A stretch of DNA of 64,000 bases from Planctellipticum variicoloris (GTDB lineage: Bacteria > Planctomycetota > Planctomycetia > Planctomycetales > Planctomycetaceae). The stretch's first letter is position 1. Each line of letters begins with the position of its first letter. Shown one piece after another: positions 44,270 through 52,113 of this stretch. Made by a program: the position numbers and the translations under genes. The notes under the pieces were generated by a model. The model had not been told where the DNA came from and made no database searches. It worked only from the letters and a program-made list of their open reading frames with translations. Location: NCBI RefSeq assembly GCF_030622045.1, contig NZ_CP130886.1, forward strand, positions 248,001-312,000, written 5' to 3'.

Positions 44270-45736
44270 ATGTCCGAAAACCCCGATCGTCTGGAAGCCT
44301 TCCGCCTCGAAAAGCTCCACAAGCTGGAATCGCTGGGCCTCGACCCTTGGGGGCAGCGCTTCGACGGCCATATCCACATCGAAAAAGCTCGCGACCTCTG
44401 TCCGGCTGAGCAGGGGGTCGACGGCGACACCGTCCGCGTCGCCGGCCGTATCATGCGCTGGAGCGATTCCGGCAAGCTCCGCTTCGGCCATATCCAGGAT
44501 TACACCGGCCGCATCCAGGTCATGATCTCCAAGGCCGACGTCCCGGAAGAGGTCTGGACCGTCATGGAGTGCCTGGAACGGGGGGATCTCGTCGGCATCG
44601 ACGGCCGGCTGCGGGTCACCCGGACCGGCGAGAAGACGATCTTCGTCGAAAAGCTGACCTGCCTCTGCAAGAGCCTGGCCCAGCCCCCCGAGAAGTGGCA
44701 CGGGCTGGAAGACATGGAAACCCGTCTCCGCCAGCGCTACACCGATCTGATTTATACGGAAGGGGTGCTCGACCGCATGTTTCGCCGGCTGCGGATCATC
44801 GACTCCTTCCGCCAGACGCTCAAGGGCGAAGAGTTCTTCGAGGTTGAAACGCCCGTCCTCCACGCCATCGCTGGCGGAGCGGCAGCCCGCCCCTTCGAGA
44901 CCCACCACAACGCTCTCGACATCCCGCTCTTCCTGCGGATCGCCCTGGAGCTGCACCTCAAGCGGCTGATGGTCGGCGGCATCGAACGCGTTTATGAAAT
45001 GAGCCGGGTCTTCCGCAACGAAGGGGTCGACAGCACGCACAACCCCGAGTTCACCATGATCGAGCTGTACCAGGCGTACGGCAATTACGAGACCATGATG
45101 GACCTCGCCGAGAAGCTGATCTCCAGCGCCTGCGCCGCCGCGAACGATGGGCAGTTCAAGGTGCTGTGGGGCGAGAAGTCGATCGATTTCACGCCCCCCT
45201 ATCCCCGTCGGAAGTACGCCGACCTGTTCCTGGAACACGCCGGCTGCGACATGCGCGACGCGACGGCAGTCGCCGCAAAGGCCACGCAGCTCGGCATCCC
45301 GACGGCGGGCCGGCATCCGGATGTCATCGTCAACGACGTCTTTGAAGCGACCGTTGAAGACGCCCTGACCGACCCGGTCTTCGTGATCGACTACCCGGCT
45401 TCCATGTGCCCGCTGACCAAGCGCAAGCAGTCAGACCCCGCGGTCGCAGAGCGGTTCGAGCTCTTCGTTCACGGCCTGGAACTGGCGAACGCCTACACCG
45501 AACTGAATGACCCCCGGCTGCAGGAAGAGCTGTTCCGCACACAGCTCGCGGGCCTGGCGGAAGAAGACTCGATGGCCAAGATGGACCACGACTTCGTCCG
45601 GGCTCTCAAGGTCGGCATGCCCGCCGCCGGCGGGATGGGGATCGGCATCGACCGCCTGGTGATGCTGCTGACCAACACGACGAGCATCCGCGACGTGATC
45701 TTCTTCCCGCTGCTGAAGCCGGAGGTGTTCGGGTAG
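44270..45736 (+). CDS. lysS: Lysyl-tRNA synthetase, class II
   Basis: A 488-residue enzyme charging tRNA-Lys. The N-terminal OB-fold anticodon domain contains VRVAGRIMRWSDSGKLRFGHIQDYTGRIQVMI. Class II motifs follow: motif 2 in YEMSRVFRNEGVDSTHNPEFTMIELYQAY near residues 242-270 and motif 3 in GGMGIGIDRLVMLL near residues 455-468. Length is normal. It stands alone on its strand, with the AbiEii-type gene beginning 40 bases after its stop. Confidence 0.97.
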   Translation: MSENPDRLEAFRLEKLHKLESLGLDPWGQRFDGHIHIEKARDLCPAEQGVDGDTVRVAGRIMRWSDSGKLRFGHIQDYTGRIQVMISKADVPEEVWTVMECLERGDLVGIDGRLRVTRTGEKTIFVEKLTCLCKSLAQPPEKWHGLEDMETRLRQRYTDLIYTEGVLDRMFRRLRIIDSFRQTLKGEEFFEVETPVLHAIAGGAAARPFETHHNALDIPLFLRIALELHLKRLMVGGIERVYEMSRVFRNEGVDSTHNPEFTMIELYQAYGNYETMMDLAEKLISSACAAANDGQFKVLWGEKSIDFTPPYPRRKYADLFLEHAGCDMRDATAVAAKATQLGIPTAGRHPDVIVNDVFEATVEDALTDPVFVIDYPASMCPLTKRKQSDPAVAERFELFVHGLELANAYTELNDPRLQEELFRTQLAGLAEEDSMAKMDHDFVRALKVGMPAAGGMGIGIDRLVMLLTNTTSIRDVIFFPLLKPEVFG

Positions 45737-45775
45737 GAGTCAATACTTGATCGCTTGTATTTGGAGGGTTGAGAG

Positions 45776-46675
45776 TTGGCAAAACGAAAACCTCCCCAAA
45801 ACGTTGACGTCGAGGCGATCAAACGGAGAGCAATCGTGGCGATGTTCTCCCACGATTTGCTCTTCGAACGGCTGACGCTCAAAGGTGGGAACGCTCTCCA
45901 AATCGTCTATGGTCTGGGGCGACGGTCGTCGTTCGATCTCGATTTCTCGATCGATGGTGACTTCGCAGATTTTGACGAGCTTCAGCACATCATAACCGGC
46001 GTCCTCGACTCGTCTTTCGGCGAAATTGGTTTGCGAGTCTTCGACGTCAAGATCGAAGGCCGGCCGCCAGAGATCTCTGAAGAGCTGCAGGAATTCTGGG
46101 GTGGCTACGAGATTCGATTCAAACTCATCAGCTTCAGCGAAGCTGAGCAAATCGGGAGTAACCCCGAGGAATTGCGTCGTCGCGCTCTGCCTCTTAGTCC
46201 AACTGGCTCGACTCAGTACTCAATCGATTTGAGCCGACATGAGTACTGCGGAGATCGGAGACGCTACAAGCTCGACGATTTCACGATCTACGTGTATTCG
46301 CTGGAGCAGATCGTTGGCGAGAAGCTGCGAGCGATCTGCCAGCAGATGCCGGAGTACGGGCCAATCGTCCGTCGGCAGCGACCTGGCGCTGGCAGGGCGC
46401 GGGACTTCATCGACATCGCCTCAATTCTTCAGCAGCGGCAGATTGGTGTACCGAGCGTCGAGTTCTCCGAGCTTGTCGTCAAACTCTTTCAAGCCAAGCG
46501 GGTTCCGCTATCCTTGCTCTCAAGAATTGAAGAGCAGCGCGAGGTGCATCGCGTCGATTTCGTGAGCGTTCTGACGTCAATTCCGCCAGAAGATCGTCCT
46601 GGAGTGGATTACGACGATTGCTTCAACCGAGTCGTCGAAATCTGTCGTTCGTTAGAACCCCTTTGGGATGTATAG
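45776..46675 (+). CDS. AbiEii-type nucleotidyltransferase toxin
   Basis: A 299-residue protein of the AbiEii/AbiGii (DUF1814) family, starting at a TTG with GGAGGG 7 bases upstream. The nucleotidyltransferase core is LKGGNALQIVYGLGRRSSFDLDFSIDG near residues 35-61, and a second conserved block is LEQIVGEKLRAICQQ...RARDFIDIASIL near residues 175-220. In type IV toxin-antitoxin systems the toxin blocks growth and can abort phage infection. Base composition is lower in G+C than in lysS. The gene is tail-to-tail with the AbiEi-like gene and overlaps it by 24 bases, unlike the usual antitoxin-toxin operon order. Confidence 0.85.
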   Translation: MAKRKPPQNVDVEAIKRRAIVAMFSHDLLFERLTLKGGNALQIVYGLGRRSSFDLDFSIDGDFADFDELQHIITGVLDSSFGEIGLRVFDVKIEGRPPEISEELQEFWGGYEIRFKLISFSEAEQIGSNPEELRRRALPLSPTGSTQYSIDLSRHEYCGDRRRYKLDDFTIYVYSLEQIVGEKLRAICQQMPEYGPIVRRQRPGAGRARDFIDIASILQQRQIGVPSVEFSELVVKLFQAKRVPLSLLSRIEEQREVHRVDFVSVLTSIPPEDRPGVDYDDCFNRVVEICRSLEPLWDV

Positions 46676-47521
46676 CCGCCACTCCGGGACGTAATCCATC
46701 TCCTTCATTCCGTACGTCAGGTAAAAATCGAACCGACGATCAAAGTCGAGAATCTCCATGAGTTGGGCTCTGGAGTATGCCTCTGACCGCTCCAGGTAGA
46801 AGCCGATCGCCTGGTGAATTGGATAGCCGTATTGGAGCTTGTGGAGATACGCGGCCAGCTTGTTCAGGGAATACTTCCCCCGCGCTTCGCGATAAGCCTT
46901 GGCGACTTCGAAGACTCCGCCTGAGTAAATCGGCCTCACAGCGATGTCGATCAGCGTCCGTTCAATGTTCGTAACTCTGAGCGAACGGCCGTGAGGCGTT
47001 TCGACCGAGACGACTCCAAGATGCTCGGTATTTCGACCGTTCAGCACGCAGACCTCGAATCCCATGATCTGGGTAATATTCTGGGATGTGCGGCAGTTGC
47101 CGCGAAACGCCCGGTCGATCCCCTCCTGGGTGAGTTGCCCGCCGGTTCCCTTCGAGGGCTGTTCGACGTTGAAGTAGATCGTCTTTGGGTGCTGTTCGGT
47201 GAGGCCATGTAGGAGAATGCCGGAGTAATGCGAGAGATAGCCCTCTCGGTTCAGCGACTGGACGATCTCGAAAGCCGTCGCCGTTCCCCAGACGAATCGG
47301 GTCGTAGGACGATAGGGCAACTCAATGCGAAACTCTTGAAGGCGTCCTTTGGCCTGCAAAAAGGCGATAAACTTGGCTGCGGTCGTGCTTTGGGCGAGCC
47401 TCCAGAACTCTCGGTGTTCTCGAAGAACCTTTTCGATGTCTGGTCGGGACTGGATTGTCGTCGGGAGTGAATCGAAATAGGACTGAATGTCCTTCCAGGC
47501 GATGTCGAGTCGAGTTGCCAT
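46652..47521 (-). CDS. AbiEi-type antitoxin / regulator
   Basis: A 289-residue protein from the ATG at 47521. The pattern EIVQSLNREGYLSHYSGILLHGLTEQHPKTIYFNVEQ followed by LRVTNIERTLIDIAVRPIYSGGVFEVAKAYREARGKYSLNKLAAYLHKLQYGYPIHQAIGFYLER is typical of AbiEi-family antitoxins, which also repress their own operon. The N-terminal part probably carries the DNA-binding fold. G+C is about 48% over 46681-46740 (29 of 60 bases), well below neighbours. It sits next to two perfect palindromes and is convergent with the toxin gene. An extension to 47710 is not credible because it would run through both palindromes. Confidence 0.82.
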   Translation of the reverse strand: MATRLDIAWKDIQSYFDSLPTTIQSRPDIEKVLREHREFWRLAQSTTAAKFIAFLQAKGRLQEFRIELPYRPTTRFVWGTATAFEIVQSLNREGYLSHYSGILLHGLTEQHPKTIYFNVEQPSKGTGGQLTQEGIDRAFRGNCRTSQNITQIMGFEVCVLNGRNTEHLGVVSVETPHGRSLRVTNIERTLIDIAVRPIYSGGVFEVAKAYREARGKYSLNKLAAYLHKLQYGYPIHQAIGFYLERSEAYSRAQLMEILDFDRRFDFYLTYGMKEMDYVPEWRLYIPKGF

Positions 47522-47560
47522 GGTTATTCGAGTGAATTCGATCTGACGTAGGAGGCATCG

Positions 47561-47588
47561 TGCAGCGAAGTATATATACTTCGCTGCA
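47561..47588. promoter_or_regulatory. Perfect 28-base palindrome upstream of the AbiEi gene
   Basis: Arms TGCAGCGAAGTATA and TATACTTCGCTGCA join without a spacer, so the whole 28 bases are self-complementary. The centre is GTATATATAC. It lies 39 bases upstream of the AbiEi start codon. It may be an operator for the antitoxin or a hairpin in the leader. Confidence 0.75.
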
Positions 47589-47672
47589 TGGGGGCAATGC
47601 GGATCCATTCGCCAGACATAAAGAGCATCGTTGAAACGATTTGCGGAATCCAATTGACGGCGTTGTAGCTGG

Positions 47673-47702
47673 CGTGGTAGAGGTATATATACCTCTACCA
47701 CG
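47673..47702. promoter_or_regulatory. Perfect 30-base palindrome upstream of the ferritin-like gene
   Basis: Arms CGTGGTAGAGGTATA and TATACCTCTACCACG join without a spacer. The 10-base core GTATATATAC is the same as in the first palindrome, but the outer arms differ. It lies 46 bases upstream of the + strand gene at 47749 and 113 bases centre-to-centre from the other palindrome. Confidence 0.75.
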
Positions 47703-47748
47703 TCAACCATAGCCGAAGCCGACTTCCAATACCCTGTGAGCCACCCAG

Positions 47749-49155
47749 ATGAACGAGGGCCTCCCCCCCTTCGCCGGACTCTGCTCCCCCGCAGACGCCC
47801 TCCGTCCCGGGCTCAGCGTCGAAGAGTGCGTTGCGTGGATGAAGCGGCATCACTATGTCCTCCAGCGGCTCCATCAGATCTGCACCGCCCGCATCACCGC
47901 CGAGCCGCTCTACGAACTCAAAACCGCCTTCAGCCTGCATGCCTATCTCTGCGCCGAGCACGCCTCTGCCATCCGCAAGCGGGTCAACGAGCTTCGCGAG
48001 CCGCCACTCGGGCTGGAAGTCATCCCCCACCGCGGCCTGCAGTTCTGCTGCGACGAAATCCTGGCCGCGCCGTCGGCAAAGGAGCTCGTGCTGGGGCTGT
48101 ATGAGATTCTGGTCCCGGCTCTGCTCGATTCAGTCCGGGACTATCAGGCGACGACCAACCCGCTGGCCGACTCCCCCAGCATCCGCATCGCCCGCTTCTG
48201 CCAGCTCGAACTGGAAGACATCGACCATTTCGGGCGGCAAGCGGTGGTCGCTCTCGTCGACGACGAATTCCGAGCTGCACTGCAGCCCTGGCTCGACACC
48301 CTGCGTCAGGCACTCTCGGCCGCCGGCGGACTGAGCGGTCGGCAACCGGAGTGTGGCCCCCTGCCCTCCCCGCAGTTCTCAGCGACGCCCTACGTCTACG
48401 ACCGCGTTCCCCGTCGGGATGCCCGCTTTCACGACTCCTACAACGCCGGCGTGAACCCCGAGGCCTTCCTCTACGACGAGCGCTTTCAGCCCCGCGACAA
48501 GGTGCTGATGCTCTACTACAAGCGGCTCCGCGAGCTCGATGTCCCCGAGATGATGGCCGGGATCATTCACGAAACTGCTGGCAAGCCCTGGAAGTTCTAC
48601 GCCGACATGTCCCGCCAGCTCTGGGACGAAGCCCGGCACTCCCTGCTGGGCGAGGCCGGCTTCCGCAGCCTGGGGCTCGACTGGTCGCAGATCCCGATCA
48701 ACTTCACCTGGTCGCTGAACCTTAACACGCAGCTCACCCCCCAGGAACGGCACGCCGTCCTGTTCTTCATCGAACAGGGGCTGATGCCGCGGACCGGCAA
48801 GCGCTACGAATGGGAAGTGGCCCAGGCTTCCGGTCTGCCGCTGACGGCTCTGTTCCAGGACTTCGACTGGGCCGACGAAGTGCTCCACGCCCAGCTCGGT
48901 CGGGAGTGGTACGTCAAGGACTTCCCCGACCTCAAGTCGGCTCTCGACTACGGCGACCGCTGCTGGACGCAGGTGATGAGCCACTGGCGCGACTACCGCG
49001 ACCGCGGCCTGACCGATCACCGCAACTGGTGGCCCGACCTGTATCGTCAGGCCTGCGCCCGCTGGGGCGTCGCGCCCGATCCGGCCGCCATCGAGTTCAG
49101 CGAAACCTACGCCGACACGCGCGCCGACCTCAAGCAGATCTCCGCATCAGGCTGA
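47749..49155 (+). CDS. Ferritin-like protein of unknown function
   Basis: A 468-residue mostly helical protein. Di-iron-type residues appear in LELEDIDHFGRQAV near residue 140, LWDEARHSLLGEAG near residues 285-298 and FDWADEVLHAQLGREWYVKDF near residues 375-395, a pattern of Glu and ExxH motifs as in ferritin-like proteins. The middle (TPYVYDRVPRRDARFHDSYNAGVN and YYKRLRELDVPEMMAGIIHETAGKPWKFYADMSRQ) looks conserved. No signal peptide. I cannot assign a reaction; hydroxylase, oxygenase or storage roles are all possible. It is preceded by one of the two palindromes. Confidence 0.7.
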   Translation: MNEGLPPFAGLCSPADALRPGLSVEECVAWMKRHHYVLQRLHQICTARITAEPLYELKTAFSLHAYLCAEHASAIRKRVNELREPPLGLEVIPHRGLQFCCDEILAAPSAKELVLGLYEILVPALLDSVRDYQATTNPLADSPSIRIARFCQLELEDIDHFGRQAVVALVDDEFRAALQPWLDTLRQALSAAGGLSGRQPECGPLPSPQFSATPYVYDRVPRRDARFHDSYNAGVNPEAFLYDERFQPRDKVLMLYYKRLRELDVPEMMAGIIHETAGKPWKFYADMSRQLWDEARHSLLGEAGFRSLGLDWSQIPINFTWSLNLNTQLTPQERHAVLFFIEQGLMPRTGKRYEWEVAQASGLPLTALFQDFDWADEVLHAQLGREWYVKDFPDLKSALDYGDRCWTQVMSHWRDYRDRGLTDHRNWWPDLYRQACARWGVAPDPAAIEFSETYADTRADLKQISASG

Positions 49156-49295
49156 ACACACGGAAGGCGTATCGACCGAGTTCAAGCAGCCGATTACCAG
49201 GCCGCACGTTGAGCGTCGGCCCGGTCCGAGCAGCAGTCGGCAGCTTCAATGTCTCTGCGAAGCCCGAATCCCGAAACCCGTTTCTCCAACGCCCC

Positions 49296-49342
49296 CAAAA
49301 CAAACAGACGCACGGCCTGAGCGAACTCAAGCCGTGCGTCTG
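49296..49342 (-). terminator. Rho-independent terminator of rplU
   Basis: On the minus strand CAGACGCACGGC pairs with GCCGTGCGTCTG around a 14-base loop, then runs into TTTGTTTT. It lies about 30 bases after the rplU stop codon. Confidence 0.85.
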
Positions 49343-49369
49343 GAAATTCTCGACAGTTGTCGCCATCGC

Positions 49370-49726
49370 TCAGTTGGCGGCGGCTTCCGCTTCGACCACC
49401 TGCAGGCCGGGGATTGTGATCCCGGTAATCTGGACCTGAGTGTGCTTCTGGCGGTGACCGGTGTGACGCTTCGAGGCGTGCCGACGGCGGAGTTTCTGAA
49501 TCTCCAGCTTCGGTCCCTTGAACAGATTGTTCGTCACTTCGCCGGTGATGGTCGCCCCCTCAATGGCGGGGAGGCCGATCACGCTGGCGCCGCCGCCGTT
49601 GGCGAGCAGCACCTTCTCGAAGGTGATCGTGTCGCCGACTTGGGCGTCAACCCGGTAATCGACGACCACTTTTTCGCCCGGCTGAACTTTGTACTGCCGG
49701 CTGCCATCTTCAAAAATCGCGAACAT
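49370..49726 (-). CDS. rplU: Ribosomal protein L21 (bL21)
   Basis: A 118-residue 50S protein. MFAIFEDGSRQYKVQPGEKVVVDYRVDAQVGDTITFEKVLL at the start, and FKGPKLEIQKLRRRHASKRHTGHRQKHTQVQITGI toward the end, are family-typical. There is a C-terminal Ala/Glu extension. An RNase E/G gene lies upstream on the same strand, a common neighbour. The usual partner rpmA (L27) does not follow; a terminator closes the transcript. Confidence 0.95.
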   Translation of the reverse strand: MFAIFEDGSRQYKVQPGEKVVVDYRVDAQVGDTITFEKVLLANGGGASVIGLPAIEGATITGEVTNNLFKGPKLEIQKLRRRHASKRHTGHRQKHTQVQITGITIPGLQVVEAEAAAN

Positions 49727-49848
49727 GAGCCTGAATCCAGATCCAAGAGCACGCCGCCCGCAGGCGACGAAAACCAGACAGACGAAGATTAACGCCCCGC
49801 ATACCTCCGGCGCAAGGCCGGAAACGGAGAGTCCGGTAATCTAACGGT

Positions 49849-51468
49849 TTACCGGCGGGATTTCGAGTCTTCCCGCATCGGAATTTTAATCTCGTTCCCC
49901 AACTCATTGGTGCAATGGAACTTGAGGTGTTCCGGCGCGGCGTTCGGGAGGGCGTTGATGCTGATCGTCACGTCATACGACTCTTCGAGCTGCATGATGT
50001 CCCGCCGCTTCCGGTTGTTCAGGAACGCCGCGACGCGATCGTGGACTTCCACATTCACTTTCACCACGTCCGGGTGGTTGGAGTGGGTCATCAGCAGCCG
50101 CATGACCTCGATCGCCATGCTCTCGCCGGTCTTGACCTGGCCCGTCCCGTGACAGCAGGGGCAGTCCTCGTAGACGCTTCGGCGGAGCGACGGCCGGATC
50201 CGCTGACGGGTCATCTCGATCAGCCCGAACGGGCTGATCCGCATGATCTTCGTCCGGGCCCGGTCCCGGCGGACGGCGTTCATCAGCGCCCGCTCGACGC
50301 CGCGACGATGTCGCTCGTCGCGCATGTCGATGAAGTCGTTGACGATCACGCCGCCCAGATCCCGCAGGCGGATCTGCCGGCTGATCTCCTCGGCCGCCCG
50401 CAGGTTGACCTGGTAGGCGTTCTCCTCGGCGTTTTCGTCGGCGCGGTAGTTGCCGCTGTTGACGTCGATGGCGACGAGGGCTTCAGTCTGGTCGATGACG
50501 ATCGATCCGCCACCCTTCAGCGGCACGTGCCGGTTCTGGATGCGGGCGATCTCGTCCTCGATGCCGTACTTGTTGAAGAGTGGCTCGCGTCCGTCGAACA
50601 GTTGAATCCGGTCGACGTGGCGCGGCAGCACGATCTTCATGAACTCGCGGGCTCGCTCGTAGGCCCGCGGCTCGTCGATCAGGATCGAGTCGATGTCACC
50701 GGTGTAGATGTCCCGGATCGTCCGAATGATCATGTCGCTTTCTTCGTAGATGTCGACCGGCGCCGGGAACTTCTTGATCCGGCCGACGATCAGCGACCAC
50801 AGCCGCAGCAAGTAGTTGAGATCCCGCTGCAGGTCTTTCTGCGAACGATCGATCCCCGCCGTCCGAATGATGAATCCCAGACCAGGCGGCGGGTTCAGCT
50901 CCGTCAGCGCCTGGCGCAGCTTGCGGCGGGTCACGTCGTCGGCAATTTTGCGGCTCACGCCGACGCGCTGCAGGCCGGGCATCAGGACCAGATAGCGGCC
51001 CGGGATGCTGATGTAGGTCGAGAGGGTCGGCCCTTTGCTGCCGATCCCTTCCTTGATGACCTGCACCAGGACTTCGCTGCCGCGTTTGAAGATCTCTTGA
51101 ATCGGCGGCTTGCTGCGGGCGTTGCGCTCGTTGGCGCGGCCGCGCGGCGCTCCGCGACGGGGCGGACGCTCTTCTTCCTCGTCCTCATCGTCGTCGTCGA
51201 ACTCGTCCGGTTTGCCGTCGACGAGGTGCTTGTAGTACTGGTACTCGACGTCGCTGACGTGGAGGAAGCCGTTGCGGCCAACGCCGAAGTCGACGAACGC
51301 GGCCTGGATGCTGGGCTCCAGGTTGACGACGCGGCCTTTGTAGATGTTCCCGACGTAGTTTTCGAGACTGTTTCGCTCGACGTAAAGCTCTTCCAGAACG
51401 CCGTCTTCAACGATGGCGATCCGGCTCTCCTCCGGCTGGAGGACATTCATCAGCATTTCGTTCGTCAT
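49849..51468 (-). CDS. Ribonuclease E/G family endoribonuclease
   Basis: A 539-residue enzyme from the ATG at 51468. An S1 RNA-binding domain (YVGNIYKGRVVNLEPSIQAAFVDFGVGRNGFLHVSDVE) carries an acidic insert (DEFDDDDEDEEEERPPRRG) of about 60 residues before it resumes at GSEVLVQVIKEGIGSKGPTLSTYISIPGRYLVLMP. The catalytic part has ALVAIDVNSGNYR and LGGVIVNDFIDM, holding the metal-binding Asp residues. The zinc-link motif is CPCCHGTG. It processes and degrades RNA. Its length is close to RNase G, with no long C-terminal degradosome scaffold. rplU follows on the same strand. Confidence 0.93.
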   Translation of the reverse strand: MTNEMLMNVLQPEESRIAIVEDGVLEELYVERNSLENYVGNIYKGRVVNLEPSIQAAFVDFGVGRNGFLHVSDVEYQYYKHLVDGKPDEFDDDDEDEEEERPPRRGAPRGRANERNARSKPPIQEIFKRGSEVLVQVIKEGIGSKGPTLSTYISIPGRYLVLMPGLQRVGVSRKIADDVTRRKLRQALTELNPPPGLGFIIRTAGIDRSQKDLQRDLNYLLRLWSLIVGRIKKFPAPVDIYEESDMIIRTIRDIYTGDIDSILIDEPRAYERAREFMKIVLPRHVDRIQLFDGREPLFNKYGIEDEIARIQNRHVPLKGGGSIVIDQTEALVAIDVNSGNYRADENAEENAYQVNLRAAEEISRQIRLRDLGGVIVNDFIDMRDERHRRGVERALMNAVRRDRARTKIMRISPFGLIEMTRQRIRPSLRRSVYEDCPCCHGTGQVKTGESMAIEVMRLLMTHSNHPDVVKVNVEVHDRVAAFLNNRKRRDIMQLEESYDVTISINALPNAAPEHLKFHCTNELGNEIKIPMREDSKSRR

Positions 51469-52113
51469 CACGCACCCTTCTGGGGACCATGCGCGAATCG
51501 TCGATCGCCGGGCGGACAGGCGGAGCATTCTCCCGGAGCCGAAGCGCAGGCAGGCGCGCCGGTCGGTGTTTCGCAGGCCACGGGCCGGCGAGCGAGCTCG
51601 TCCGATCCGGATCCCGCGGGAAAAATGTTCGATGTCTGCTCAGGGATGCAACGAGTCCTGCCGTGGCGGAGTTCCCCACCAGGGGAAACGCCCGCTCCAG
51701 ACCGCGAGCCTGCCGGAGTTCGTCATCAGGAGGTGCAAGGCTGACCGTCGCGAAGCTGTGCGCTCCGGGGTGCGACGGAAATGTCGTTGCCTCGCAAGAG
51801 AGATCCCGGAAGGCCGGCTGCCGGCCGGACCGTTCGGGGATACAGAGCCTGATCATCCGGGTTACCGTCCCTCCCGGGTTGCTGCAGGGCCGGAGACCGG
51901 CGGCACGCAACGCAGTGGGAGGACTGGTCCCGTTCCGAAACCCGGGCAGGTGCTGGTCGGATTCCCCGGACACGCCGATATCCGCCCTGTCGCCGTCGTC
52001 AGCGACGACGGCGTGAAAATCGGCAACGGGCCGACAGGCGGACCACGACGTGGTCAGAAATTGGGAATCGCGGCGACGCACTCTGTCCAAAACCTGAAAA
52101 ACGGTTTTCTCGA
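51469..52113. other. Intergenic region between ptsI and the RNase E/G gene, with one inverted repeat
   Basis: About 645 bases with no credible gene. At 51991-52013 a perfect 10-base inverted repeat (CGCCGTCGTC / GACGACGGCG, 3-base loop) lies 100 bases beyond ptsI on the minus strand; it may end the pts transcript. The rest could hold a long leader of the RNase gene. Confidence 0.5.

Noticed and set aside
47673-47702. Palindromes considered as ends of a mobile element
   Set aside because: No transposase, no target duplication and the arms of the two palindromes differ; an operator or hairpin role fits better.
49915-51744. 609-codon open frame on the plus strand through the RNase E/G gene
   Set aside because: It is Asp/Val/Arg-rich and repetitive as expected for the complement of a high-G+C gene; the RNase on the minus strand is certain.
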